DNA from: Mytilisepta virgata
Taxonomy: Eukaryota > Mollusca > Bivalvia > Mytilida > Mytilidae
Length of the DNA stretch: 64,000 bases
Assembly (NCBI GenBank): GCA_028015205.1
Contig: CM051521.1
Coordinates: 68,494,314 to 68,558,313 of the forward strand
Reading direction: 5' to 3'
Below are positions 24,861-35,793 of this stretch, in pieces (within the stretch, counting starts at the first letter, position 1; each line of letters opens with the position of its first letter). Below the pieces are notes generated by a model. It was not told the origin of the DNA. It did no database searches and saw only the letters and a program-made list of their open reading frames with translations. A program made the translations under genes and the position numbers.

Positions 24861-25985
24861 TTTCCGTGACATGGTTCTGTTTCAAACTCTAAATGAAAAC
24901 CCTGAGATACAATACACAAGAGGTTTCTGTCACTTGTAATATTTCTCCAAACATCTAAATGGTTTGATATTTCCCCCGCAACAAAATTGTCAGGTTTATT
25001 TTTAAGACAATGTGAACAGCTAATAATACATATACTTACATTATCTTGTAACGAAACAGCTATTGTTTCTTGTGGCCCAGACTTTTGCCTCTCTTGCTTT
25101 TCTTTCTGTACTCGCTGTTCATCTGTGCCCGTATGGCTACAAAAGAACTCTTTAAAGAACTTTTAAAACCACCACTCATAGCGCTGCTTTTGTCTTTTTT
25201 ATTACTGTTATTATATTTATCAACTTTTCTAGTTTTGTCCTTATAGTATTTAACAGATCCAATTTTCTTTCCCAACTTAACACTATCGTCTATCTCTTTC
25301 ATTCTTTTCTCGAGATCATCCTTATCCCAAGCAAATACTGGGCAGAAATGTTTTCCCCTTCTTTGGATAAAGCACTATATTTCTTTTTCAGTGCCGGTGT
25401 TAATAACCTTTTAGATAAATCCCTGTGTGCATATAACAGCATATTCAAAGAATCCAATGCCAATTCAAATGTTTCTTCGGACTCTTCAGAAGAACTTTTC
25501 ATAGCTTTATCCATAAGGATGACCAGAGGAATCATACCTTTCACTAGATAACCTTGGGTTCTCTGGAAATTTCTATCAGAATCTTTTAAGTCTTTTATCT
25601 GTTTCTTTCGAGGTCCATAAAACTTTGTTTACCTTAGGAATCTCCAAATATTCACAGTTTTCTGGTCTCACATATTTATCTTACAAATCCAGAACTTCTT
25701 TGGATCTATGGTCTACCGTTGATCCGGTTCCTCGATTTATCATATTAGCGATTTCTTCGTTAATAGGTGGTCCTAATTTTAGCTTTTTTAAAAGTAGCTT
25801 TTCAACCTTTTTAATTTTCCCCATCTTGGAAGTTGTTATTTCTTTCCTGCGCTTCACTGGCGGCTTATCGACTTTTTCTTCGTTAGAAGAATCGAAATCA
25901 TGTTCGGATTCTTCCTCCTTCCTTCATAAAAAGGATCAACCTCGTTCTGATTTGTATCATGTGATCATCTGTTCACTCATGTGAT
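24861..25985 (-). pseudogene. DIRS gag-like ORF and pre-RT linker
   Basis: Two adjoining minus-strand frames (25544-25299 and 25302-25060) carry LLYAHRDLSKRLLTPALKK and the following YSALSKEGENIS, matching the conserved core of DIRS-family gag-like proteins, then a Lys/Ser-rich tail. Between 25060 and 24880 the linker motifs VAGEISNHLDVW and ITSDRNLLCIVSQGF that precede RT in these elements are readable. The amino-terminal part (25985-25545) is broken by several stops. The plus-strand frame at 25625-25984 is its shadow. Confidence 0.65.
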
Positions 25986-25988
25986 TCT

Positions 25989-27327
25989 TGGTAGATTGGA
26001 CTTACTAAATGTGTTTTATAGTCATAATACCACTTTAGTTTCTAACTTGCGGTTTTGATGTGCTTACGAGCAAGTTCATGTACATTGTCTAATTGAGCAA
26101 ATGTGAGATACATATTCAGGAACATTGTCAAATGAATTTACAGTGTCCCGCATATATCCGTATAAAATGTGAATTTGAGGTCAGACTTCCCGCGCCTTCA
26201 TCATCATGTTTGGTGACATCTTCGTATACTCATGTTCCGCGCTTCGATACGCCATAAGTAACAATGGTAAAAGTTCATCACAATTCTTCTAATCTTTTTC
26301 AACGAAGGTCGCGAGCATAGCTTCGGTTGTCGAAAACGTTCAATCATCCCATCAGATTGGGGGTGTAACGCAGTAGTGCGAGTCTTTTCAATTCCGATAA
26401 AGTTACACATTTCGGACAAAAGTATGGACTCAAACTGACGACCTTGCATTGGTACACCGAAACGACTTATGTACTGCTGTACCAATACATGGGCAACTGT
26501 CTGGGCTTCTTGATCCGGTATTGCGTAGGCTTCTATCCGTGTAGTGAAATAGTCCCCGACAAGAAGAACGTACTTATTACTCTTTTCAGTAACAGGTAAA
26601 GGTCATAATATGTCTGTTGAAATACGTTGTGAATTCGCATAGGTGCTTTTGCCGTTTTGAATGGCCTTTTCCGCCTCGAACATTGTTCACATTTTCGACA
26701 CCAGTCCTTAACGCTATCTCCTATTCCAGGTCAGTAAAATCGTTCTCGAATTCTACTTAATGTTTTGTTAACGCCTAAATGTCCCGCTGTAACAGCATCA
26801 GTAGGTTTGATAACACATTTTCACGATACACCTCTGGGACTATAAGTTTCCAAGAAATATGATGGCCTGAATCATCTTCCCATTCACGATATAAAATTCC
26901 ATCGTTCAATTCAGGTAGCTTCCATTGTGACCACAACGCCTTCACTATTACATTCTCCGTGGAAATATCCTGCCATTTAGGTCGCTCATCACCGCTTTCA
27001 AGATAATTTATCACAGAAGAAATATTTTTATCCTCACATTGTGCACATTGAATTTCATTACTTGACACACCAGTAATCCATGACTGAGAATTTGATTGTT
27101 TTTTAGCCTTAACAACATCACATTTCACTTCTACTTTATTTCCTGACTCTACTTTTTCACACAATCTGCGAGATAAACTATCTGCGTTTTTGGTATTTTA
27201 ATCCAGCCCGAAAAACAATTTCATAATCGTGTTTCCAGAATTTCAATCCAACGCGCTAATAGACCTTCCACATTTTTGAACTTAGTAATCCATCTTAAAG
27301 AACTATGATCAGTTCAAATTTTAAAAT
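25989..27327 (-). pseudogene. Ty3/gypsy RNase H end, H2C2 finger and integrase
   Basis: From 27327 downward: TDHSSLRWITKFKNVEGLLARW (RNase H end, split here as TDHSSLRW and NVEGLLARW), then a linker frame (27164-26775) with NDGILYREWEDDSGHH, then HLGVNKTLSRIRERFY and WCRKCEQC (H2C2 finger, with one Trp-to-stop change), then FGVPMQGRQFES and TTALHPQSDGMIERF of the integrase core, the last containing the catalytic Glu. Remnants of the integrase C-terminal part run to about 26000. Integrase would join element DNA to the host; this copy has many stops and frameshifts. Confidence 0.85.
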
Positions 27328-28916
27328 ATGCTAGCTAAAGGCCCCAAATACCGAGAACCTCAGCCAATTAATTGGAAATATAATTTCAAATTACTTATGG
27401 ATTCTGTTGAGGACTATGCCAGAAAATGGACTTCAAAGGAACAGGAGCCTGCTGAGTGGGTGAAGGCTATTAGGTCAATGATACAAATCAGAATTAAAAG
27501 CCTCCATGGGTCTATGAGCACTAAAGCTAAATCCATCATTAAAGACCCTAAGGTTGTTGAAAACTAGACTCGCGTCCATGACAAATATGTAATTGTCCCA
27601 GCTGACAAGGCCCCCAATAACATCGTTTTTGTTTGTAAGAACTATTATTTTGAGTGTCTCAGAAACGAATTGGGAATAGATAACACTGCGGGTAACCCAA
27701 CTTATACACCGACCACACTCACTAAGCAGGAAGTCCTTGATAACCACAAGACCGTTCTTCATTCTTTTGGCATTTCTACAAAGGATAAAGAAATGGACCT
27801 TCCTGCTCTTTATTGGATTCCTAAACTACATAAGAATCCGTTTAAAGAAAGGTACATTGCTGGGTCAGCTAATTGCTCTACAAAACCTCTTTAAAAGATT
27901 TTAACATCCATATTGACATGTATTAAAGAGGGCCTTCAGAATTACTGTGAAACATCATATTCCACCAGTGGCGTCAATCAGTTGTGGATTCTTAAAAACT
28001 CCAAAAATTTACTTCAATATCTAATATCAAAATCTTTGGCTACATGCAACAGCATAAAACTTTCGACTTCTCTACACTCTACACTACCATACCACATTCT
28101 CAATTAAAAGATCGCTTAAAGCAACTAGTTCATCAATGTTTTTTTCAAGAAAAATGGGACACGCAGGTATAAATTTCTTGTTCTAGGTAGAGAAAAGCCT
28201 TATTTCGTGAAGAACCACTCTGATTCTGACAAAAAGTATTCTGAAGATGAAATTACAAACATGTTAGATTTTCTCATAGACAATATATTCATTGAATTTG
28301 GCGGTTTAATTTTTCAACAAACAATCGGCATTCCGATGGGAACCAACTGTGCTCCTCTCCTCGCCGATCCGTTTCTGTACTCATATGAAGCGGACTTCAT
28401 TCAAGGGCTACTACGTGAAAACAAAAAGAAACTAGCCCAATCCTTTAATTTCACTTTTCGTTATATAGATGATGTGTTCCAAGACTTTCTACATCTTATC
28501 TACCCCAGTGAGCTTGAAATTAAGGATACTACAGATACACCAAAGTCCGCTTCATATTTGGATTTGTTTCTTGAAATAGACTATGAGGGACGTTTGAAGA
28601 CAAAACTTTATGACAAACGTGATGACTTCAACTTTCCTATTATTAATTTCCCTTCTTGAGTAGCAATATACCAGCATCGCCTGCATATGGCGTCTACGTT
28701 TCTCAGCTTATCCGATTTTCAAGGGCATGCGTGAGTTACCCTGATTTTCGACAGGGGATTAATGCTCTCACAAAAGCTTCTTAAACAGGGTTTTATCAGG
28801 GATAAGTTGATGTCGTTACTTAAGAAATTTTACGGTCGTCATCATGAATTGATTGGCCATTACAGTGTTCCAATATCTAAGATGATGTTGGACCTGTTCC
28901 CACTGTCGCAACCTTT
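27328..28916 (+). pseudogene. Penelope-like reverse transcriptase
   Basis: Blocks in order: N-terminal region (27328-27567) ending at an in-frame TAG; VIVPADKAPNNIVFVCKNYY and LPALYWIPKLHKNP (27568-27894) ending at an in-frame TAA; TSGVNQLWILKNS; a frameshift; FDFSTLYTTIPHSQLKDRL; another frameshift; FIEFGGLIFQQTIGIPMGTN and FRYIDDV (28207-28659, catalytic Asp pair in YIDD); SNIPASPAYGVYVSQLIR; and a C-terminal block with KFYGRHHELIGHYS (28762-28916). Between YIDD and QDFLHLIYPSE the spacing looks a few residues short for the family. PLE RTs prime on exposed DNA 3' ends. This copy is dead. Confidence 0.85.
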
Positions 28917-29174
28917 CATGTGCCTCCACCGATTTGTGACTTCCACCGGATTGACTTTGTTGAACTTCACGACGGGTGCCGTATACGGAGCAGGAACTGC
29001 TTACCCTTCCGGAGCACCTGGGTTCACTCCTGGTTTTTATAGGAGTTCGTGTTGTTCATTGTTTTTTAGTTTTCTGTGTTTATTTGTTGTGCTTGTGGTT
29101 GTTCATTTGTCTTCCTGGGTTTGTCTGTCCAATGGATTACGTTTTTTTTATTGCTCCTTAGGTATATTTGTCCT
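27328..29174 (+). mobile_element. Penelope-like element, 5'-truncated, inserted in gypsy RNase H
   Basis: Plus-strand PLE sequence begins abruptly at LAKGPKYREP and runs through the RT to a non-coding tail. The gypsy RNase H frame is readable on both sides (down to about 29175 and from about 27327), so the PLE landed inside that gene. I recognise no GIY-YIG endonuclease downstream. The tail includes a stretch encoding AYPSGAPGFTPGF; I believe this recurs in related mollusc elements, but that is recollection. Confidence 0.82.
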
Positions 29175-30724
29175 TTTTTCCATACAAATAACAATGAAAA
29201 TGCTTTATCCTTTGGTATTTCTTGATTTTACTTACACTACTTATTACCACAAGCAGCTCTTTTCTAGTCGTACATTAATGCACTTCTGATTTCGATAATG
29301 CATGGCTATAATAGGCGATCACTTTTTCCTTATTATTCTGAATTTAAGATAATACAGCTCCTAAGGCTTGATTACTACAATCAGTATCCAAGATGAAATC
29401 GGATCCTTCGGGATCAGGATACGCTAATATCGGCGCACTAGACAATTTGGACTTCAATAAATTGAATGCTTCTTCACACTGATCGGTCCATTCGAATTTT
29501 CTGTTTTTCTGAGTTAAAACATTCAGACCAAGAAATCCCCTGACGTCCTTCACGTTTGCAGGTCTAGGCCAATTTAAAATGGCTTTAGTTTTTGAAGTAT
29601 CTGCACTTTTCCCTTCCGAAGATACCACATGTCCCAAATAATTAACACTCTTCTGAAAGAAATTAGATTTTTGAGGATTAAGTTTCAAGCCAGCCGCACG
29701 AAGACTGTCAAATACCCCTCTCAGACGCTCTAAAGTAATCTCAAAATCATTGCCGAAAACTATTACGTCATCTAAATACACTAAACAAGTTTTCAATGAA
29801 AGGCAGTTCAGCACTTTGTTCATCAAACGTTCGAATGTCACTGATGCGTTAAACAAATCCATCGGCATAACCTTAAATTGATACTATCCATTTTCGGTTA
29901 CAAACGCAGTTTTTTCCTTGTCACCGAGATCGCATACCACTTGAAAATATCCACTCTGTAAATGCAAGACATTAAACCATTTTGAGCCTACTGACGCATC
30001 AAGTTTGCCATCGATTCTTGGCACCGGAAATGAATCCTTCTTTGCCAGTTCATTATAGTTCCTATAGTCTATGCAAAGCCTCACAGAATTATCTTTCTTC
30101 CTAACAAGAACAATAGGGGATGCCCAAGGGCTTTCGGGAGGTTCGATCAAGTCATGCGCTAACATTTTGTCGATTTGTTGTTTCAGCTCACTCCTCTGTG
30201 CAAACGGTAATCTACGTGGCTTTTGACGTGTAGGTTTATGACCCTGTGTTGATTTTGTGCTTGACCAAGTCCGTCCACCGGATGCCTCCTTTGCAAAAAC
30301 ATTTTGATTTAATACTAGGAATGACTTTAATTGTTCTCTTTGTATGTCATTCAAATTAACACTAGCATCGGAATATAAAAAGTCAGGCACACTCTATGAA
30401 AAATCAGCAAACGTGTCAGTTCTATCAAGAACAGTAACAGCTTCGCATGTAGCAGCTACGGTTTTCTCATACACCTTAACAGCTTTATCCGTTACATTCA
30501 AAACTCGTATTGGAACACTTTTTCTTGTTGGATTAACGATAGTTTTTGCTATTAGTAGTTGATGCTTATCAACAAACCTCGCCGTAGGTAACATAATACA
30601 GCAATCCGATGTCATATTACCTTCGATAACCTTTTCCTGGATTATGTGTTCCCCATGCGGTGGTATTACCGGTTTGGCACATGTAGCATGCTATTTACAA
30701 TGTCTATAATACAATTGTTTTGCT
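29175..30724 (-). pseudogene. Ty3/gypsy protease end, RT and RNase H start
   Basis: One frame covers 30724-29344 with in-frame TAG stops near 30392 and 29882. Visible RT landmarks: LPFAQRSELKQQIDKMLAHD, PWASPIVLVRKKDNSVRLCI, DYRNYNEL, then TFERLMNKVL and the catalytic YLDD in LVYLDDVIVFG, followed by YLGHVVSSEG and the RNase H start (FEWTDQCEEAFNLLKSKL, DTDCSNQALGAVLS). It continues past another stop as KVIAYYSHALSKSE and breaks at the PLE insertion. The usual MPFGL before TFERL reads MPMDL. Non-functional. Confidence 0.9.
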
Positions 30725-30728
30725 TTAA

Positions 30729-30816
30729 AGAGTAACTAAAACGCTTATAGCAAGTTATTTTCATTTTATAGTACTAAATAAACGTATGAAAACGCAAAAA
30801 CCCCGATGAAATTTGG
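30729..30816 (+). repeat. Left terminal inverted repeat
   Basis: Matches the complement of 33094-33181 with only a few mismatches, from AGAGTAAC to GAAATTTGG; similarity stops sharply after that. Confidence 0.9.
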
Positions 30817-30992
30817 CCAAGTAATAACGGAGAAAATAGCGAGTAAAGTTGGATTATTTTTATCTGTGGGAAATCCAATCAGCGCTATTTCCGGAAACAG
30901 AGTTTCCTCGCTGAGTGACCCCGATTGACCGGAAATGACGTACAGTGCGGGCTACTCTTGAACTTGTTTACATTGACCAGAAGGAATATATT

Positions 30993-31106
30993 ATGGATGG
31001 AAACAGCAATGCTAGTGATTTATCGCTGTCATTTCAAAGCTCATCATTTGAAAGCATTGAAGAAGTTGACCGGCCAGAATTATCAGTGCTTACCAATTTG
31101 AAATAA
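30993..31106 (+). other. 37-codon acidic/Ser-rich reading frame near the left TIR
   Basis: ATG at 30993 opens MDGNSNASDLSLSFQSSSFE and runs on with SIEEVDRPEL to a stop at 31104. Its place 170 bp inside the TIR and its Ser/acidic make-up resemble the start of a transposon-encoded protein, the rest of which is gone. Too short to name. Confidence 0.25.
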
Positions 31107-32709
31107 TAATTAAATTCTAGAAATGGGGAATTCTGGTAATAACTATAATAGTATAGCCAATAAATTTCAATAAATGCCCCCATATACATATATATAAAAA
31201 GAATGAAAATGAAATTTTAGATATTTTGAAAGGTGTGTATAACATAAATACAAATGGAAGACCATCTTATAGGAATAAAAAGCAAACACTATTTTTTTAA
31301 ACAAGCAAATATAAGACACAATATTAATTGATAGTTTTAAAACAGATGTTTTACAAATAGTGATATAAATTACTGAATAGTAATATAGATTTTGATGTAG
31401 AATTGTAATGTGTTTTTTTTTTTTTTTTTTTTTTTTATTGAATTGACAGATTCATAAAATTTCAGAATTTTCTTATAAAAATATAATAAATTTCTTAGTT
31501 TAATCAGAGACATATATGTACAGAGGGATAAGTAATTTCTTACAATCCTTGTTGTAATAATAAAAATATGTAGAGAATCATTGGAGAAACTGCACTGTAC
31601 ACCTAAAACTTTAATAAAAGATTTTGATGGATTTTAATAAAAAAAAATTATTCAACTTATAAAATAATTCCCACATTTGTAGAGTTATAATTTGGTTAAT
31701 ATTGGTTATGGGACTTTATGCTCTTTGTGTAATTTGAATTATAATATCAGCCAAAACTGGTTTTCATAACACCTTTCTAATGACTTTGTTATATTGATTT
31801 ACTCCACAGGTGGTAGGTGCATGGCCAAGTTGTTATTTACCTGATTGGAGGGATTAAAACTTTTGTTTGATCTTTATTACTAGATAACAGGATGTTAATT
31901 AATAGGTGCTAAAACTTTAAAACTTTAACTGTTTTAATTACCAGGATTAAAGGTGATAAATATCCATCCACATGTTTACTAATTTGTTTTATATCATGAA
32001 CTAGTTTTAATTTTCACAGGTGTTTAATACTATTTAGGGGGAAAATAAAATTTCTTGCACGATTGGAAGTGTCATATATATATATATATATTTTTTTTTT
32101 ATAAATAATGAATAAATAAATACATATTCTTTTAATAAATAATTAGACATTCAAACTTTGCTTTAGCTTTACATTGCCTAATTAAATAGAATGTCTTTAA
32201 AAAAAGCTACATTTTTACCCAAATTATTTTCTGCATTATCAGGATATGTATACTGGTCATGCTGGTTGCCCATTTTTCACACAAGTAGAAATATATAAAA
32301 TTATATATATTAAAATAGTAAGTTAAAGTCCTCTTATACATATATGAACAAATTTAGGCAAAATATAAATCACAACCCTCCATCCAAGACACAATGTAAT
32401 AAAAGTGAGCAAACATGGGTTAAGTCTTTATTCAATTAAACTTTTATAATTCTATTATGGCACCAAATGCACATCAGCTGTTTAGCGCAAAGAATTATGA
32501 CGCTTTATATTATTTCTGAAGTCTCTAGGTATTCAAACTCATGATAGTAATGCCAAGTCAAACTTATTCATATACATTGCTAAGTCTCTGGTGGATTTGC
32601 ATACATTGTATAATATCACAACTATTTTTTATAAATTTAATATACTTTATATGTATAATAAGTCATAGTGTACACCAGATGCAATGGACATGCGTTTAAG
32701 TAATGTGCT

Positions 32710-32810
32710 TATTTATTGAAAAGGGGTGGATAAAAAAAAGCGTGTTGAGTATGTCCCGTTTTTGCAGAGTTGTTGCATTCCGTAACTGCACAATTCCTTC
32801 CAATTGTTGA
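32710..32810 (-). pseudogene. Possible THAP-like zinc-finger scrap
   Basis: The minus strand reads GRNCAVTECNNSAKTGHT and, a few codons on, FFYPPLFNK before a stop. The CxxxxC spacing after an Arg-Asn start resembles the opening of THAP-type fingers found in many animal transposases, including Kolobok. The downstream Cys/His pair is missing, so this is a weak call. Confidence 0.2.
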
Positions 32811-33093
32811 ATTGTAGATTTAAATTAAGTAAAATTTTTCATCAAACAAGTGTCGGTGAATATATAAAGCACTGTCAATCGATAATTGTCACCAATAACG
32901 TATAAACAATTAACTGAATCTGCTTTCACTTTGCAAATGACCTGTACCTATTTATGTACAAGATCTGAACCGCACAGTACGTCACTTCCGGCGAGTAGTA
33001 ATATTAGAATAAGTGGCGAGTTTTTTAACAAATCGTTCAGGTGTGCAAATGACGATCGGCCAGTATTTTGCTAATATCTCGAAAACTAAGTTA

Positions 33094-33181
33094 CCAAATT
33101 TCATCGGGTTTTTTGCGTTTTTATACGTTTTTTTAGTACTATAAAATGAAAATAACTTTCTATAAGCGTTTTAGTTACTCT
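33094..33181 (-). repeat. Right terminal inverted repeat
   Basis: Ends GTTTTAGTTACTCT directly before TTAA at 33182-33185. Confidence 0.9.
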
Positions 33182-33185
33182 TTAA

Positions 33186-34491
33186 AAAGTCAAAACCAAG
33201 TATGCAATCAATGTCACTGTCAATCTTTGCAATCCACGCTGCGTGTTTTACATGAGTATTCCCAATTCTCAAGCTCACCTATTCAATAAAAGCTTGCCAT
33301 ATTACCATCTGCTAACTTCATATTCGTAAACGATGGCAACAGTTTGACTTTATTGAAAACTGGAAAGACTCATAAACGAAACTGTTCAAAATTGTTACAT
33401 TGGCACCTGTGTCTACCAAAATTTCAATGTCTTTTCCTTGAACTTTCCCATTTATATACATTCCACAATTTCCATTAGCCACTCTTCCGGGTCTCGGCTT
33501 ATCACTAACAACAGAATCGTTGTTGTTCTTTTTACTTGGACAATCTCTGCGCAAATGATCTGTTCTTCCACAACCCCAACATTTACGCTTGAATTTGGGT
33601 CGGTCGTTTCCTTTCTTCTGACTCTTCATGAAAGAAATTTTCTTCCTTAACTGTTCAACCGTGTCTATCAAGCATTTAATCTGTTGTGAAATGTCAGACT
33701 TTTCTACTACACAAGCTGAAGGCTCACTTTCGGAAACAGCATAACTTCGGATATTTGACGGTTTATCACGCTGTTGTTCTTTCTAGTTCTATCGCTAATT
33801 TCACAGCATCATCGATAGATTTGGGGTGAGATTGATGAATTCTTAAACGCATATCCGCATCTTCCAACGCATCGACAAAGTGATCTCGACTTAGCTGTTC
33901 CTGCAACTCCGCTTGAGCCTTTGGATACGCTTTCCTACTCAATCTTTTTATCATTTGGGCTAATTCCGGCAACGACTGGTCTCTCCTTTTAAGAATATTT
34001 TTGAGCTGAACTAGGAAAAGTTCGGTCCTGTTATCTGTTCCGAATCTCCTATTTAATGCTTCTGATATAGTTTTTTAATCCTTACGCTTTGAAGAATCGA
34101 TGTCAGCCAATACTTCTTGAGCATTTCCTCTTAAACTTGAAACCAAAAACATAGCTTTGTGTTTATCATCCCATTGATTTAATTCGGAAATTAATTCAAA
34201 CTGAATTTTATAATCCTCCCATGATACACTTCCGTCATATTGAGCGGATCGAACGATCGGTTTATCCTAAGATCCAACTGGTGGCAATTTAGAAGCCCTT
34301 TGCACATTTGGACTAACGGTTTGTAATATTTCCGATTGTAAAGATTCGTATTCCCCTTGTAAGCGATTTATTTCATCGTCATCCTTTACTTTCGGAGTGG
34401 ATGTTGATAATCCTAATCCAGTATCATAATCAAACACGGGAGGTCGAGCTCCATAAAATACAGTTCTATCTGGGGATATTCCCTCTGCCAT
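33186..34491 (-). pseudogene. Ty3/gypsy gag with CCHC knuckle and protease
   Basis: The start codon at 34491 opens MAEGISPDRTVFYGARPPVF. The same frame runs on through the gag core (QYDGSVSWEDYKIQFE, then LPELAQMIKRLSRKAYPKAQ) to a zinc knuckle CWGCGRTDHLRRDC (33565-33524 region) and the protease active-site motif VDTGANVTIL. In-frame stops lie near 34264 (TAG), 34077 (TAA) and 33763 (TGA). Gag packages element RNA and the protease matures the polyprotein; neither is made intact here. The frame is cut by the TTAA transposon just after the protease domain. Confidence 0.9.
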
Positions 34492-34606
34492 ATTGAATAT
34501 GAAACTAGTGCGCTAATTATTAAATCCGTCAAGAATATTTTTACACTTAATCCAATTCCTAAGAATAAAACAAATCACATAAATCCACACCGCTGCCACC
34601 AAAAAT

Positions 34607-35050
34607 TGTAACGTGACCGGGAGCGATGGACGCAAAGTGACATGACGAAGTTCTTAATTCACATTAACTGCATTGCAGTTGATTAATAATCCAGATTAGT
34701 ATTTACAAGTTTATTTACAAATATACAATTCAAGAGACATATATTCCATAGGTTTTTCACAAAAGAATTACACAGAAAATAATATTCAACATTCTTTATT
34801 AACACTCAAACCTAAACTGCCTGATCAGTAAATTCCCAGTATCTAATATTACAGACACACTTATCTCAAGGTTAAACAGTGAAACATAACCAAAAAAAAA
34901 CCGTTATATCACTCCCTTAAAAATAACAAGATTCTTATCTTTATCAACTTTGACACACCATTGAATAATTTCATGGCCAAAATAACGCTTTACAGATTAA
35001 AATAGACATCAGCATAATAATTATATTTACAGAAAACCAAAAATATCACA
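34607..35050 (-). repeat. Probable gypsy LTR (outer edge uncertain)
   Basis: On the minus strand the LTR would end CGTTACA at 34607. After ATTTT comes TGGTGGCAGCGG, a plausible primer-binding site starting TGG, and then the gag leader. Reading plus, TGTAACG opens the LTR. The other edge could be TATCACA near 35050, but a repeat array starts about there, so that limit is a guess. No second LTR flanks the element. Confidence 0.45.
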
Positions 35051-35051
35051 A

Positions 35052-35793
35052 TACTGTATAGAAATCAAATGCATAAAATGAAACATGAACGCGGAGTTTA
35101 AGTTCCAAGCTTAAATTTCCAATTTAAGAAATAAGACCCCTATGGGTCCCATTTTTTGAAAATCAAAATTCTTAAACCTTATTACGCATCTACATACTAT
35201 ATATGATAAAACTGTATAGAAATTAAATGCATAAAATGAAAAATAAAAGAGGAGTTTAGGTCACAAGCTTAAATTCCAAATCTTCAAAATTCGACCCCTT
35301 TGGGCCCCAATTTTTGAAAATGAAAATTCTAAAACCTTATTGCGAATCTACATACCATATATGACAATACTGTATAGAAATTAAATGCACGAAGTTAAAA
35401 ATGAACGAGGGGTTTAGGTCAGAAGTAAGTGTGACGGACGGACAGACGGACGTGGGCGATAACAATATCACCGAACTTTTTCGAAGTGCGGGGATAATGA
35501 TTTGTAAGTTAATACAAATGATGTTTGTTAGGGCCTGTACAAAGATTCCTCATTTCGTACTGATCGGGCGAAAAAAACATGGCCGCCATGGGCAATTCTT
35601 GTTTCTGATTGGCTGAAATTTGAAAAATCATCTCTAAAACTACAGGTGCAAATGATTTGTAACTTGATACAACGGATGTTTGTGAGGTCTTCTACAAAGA
35701 TTCCTCATTTCAACTTGATCCGGCAAAAAACATGGCTGCCATGGGCAATTGTTTCTGATTGGCTGAAATTTAAAAAATCATCTCCTCTGAAAC
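35052..35793 (+). repeat. Two short non-coding tandem repeats
   Basis: About 35052-35420 holds three copies of a roughly 157-bp monomer starting near ACTGTATAGAAAT (35053, 35208, 35367). From about 35490 a second family of ~165 bp follows, with GATTTGTAA...ACAAAGATTCCTC, the palindrome CATGGCNGCCATG and GATTGGCTGAAATT. The 60-104-codon frames in it are incidental. Copy B repeats both at +2046. Confidence 0.8.

Larger units (their letters stand above)
23690..25988 (-). mobile_element. DIRS-like (tyrosine-recombinase-class) retroelement fragment
   Basis: Read on the minus strand it holds, in order, a gag-like region, a pre-RT linker, reverse transcriptase and RNase H in the arrangement of DIRS/Ngaro elements. 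It is cut inside RNase H at 23690 by the AGGTCA repeat block, so the part where the tyrosine recombinase would lie is absent, as are the terminal repeats. At about 25988 it abuts the integrase end of the gypsy remnant. Stops and frameshifts show it is dead. Confidence 0.8.
30729..33181. mobile_element. 2.45-kb DNA transposon with 88-bp TIRs in a TTAA site
   Basis: TTAA at 30725-30728 and 33182-33185 flanks inverted repeats beginning AGAGTAACTAAAACGCTTATAG on the left and its near-complement on the right. The flanks, joined at one TTAA, read on in one frame through the end of the gypsy protease, so this is a clean insertion with a 4-bp target duplication. TTAA targets are known for piggyBac and Kolobok; the AGAG ends lack the CCC start of most piggyBacs. 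The interior is AT-rich with a long T run at 31411 and no transposase, so it is non-autonomous or internally eroded. Confidence 0.85.
25989..34607 (-). mobile_element. Decayed Ty3/gypsy retrotransposon with two nested insertions
   Basis: Minus-strand order: LTR edge and primer-binding region (34607-34590), gag, CCHC zinc knuckle, protease, RT, RNase H, H2C2 zinc finger, integrase. Removing the DNA transposon (30729-33181) and the Penelope-like element (27328-29174) leaves about 4.3 kb of contiguous gag-pol, a normal size for the internal region. The 3' LTR and the end of integrase are missing at the DIRS junction. In-frame stops throughout mark it as inactive. Confidence 0.88.
33748..35793. 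repeat. Tandem duplication copy A (2,046 bp)
   Basis: Runs from CGGATATTTGACGG to CTCCTCTGAAAC and is repeated at once at 35794-37839 with only a handful of differences. It carries the gag amino half, primer-binding region, LTR and adjoining satellite. The copy A start continues naturally into downstream gag, so copy B is the duplicate. Confidence 0.96.

Noticed and set aside
25348..25984. Plus-strand frames of 67 and 119 codons
   Set aside because: They are shadows of the DIRS gag-like region on the minus strand, which has the recognisable motifs.
28762..29289. 175-codon plus-strand frame as a separate membrane protein
   Set aside because: Its first 50 codons are the end of the Penelope-like RT. 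The hydrophobic rest is the untranslated tail read through, and its last part overlaps gypsy RNase H on the other strand.
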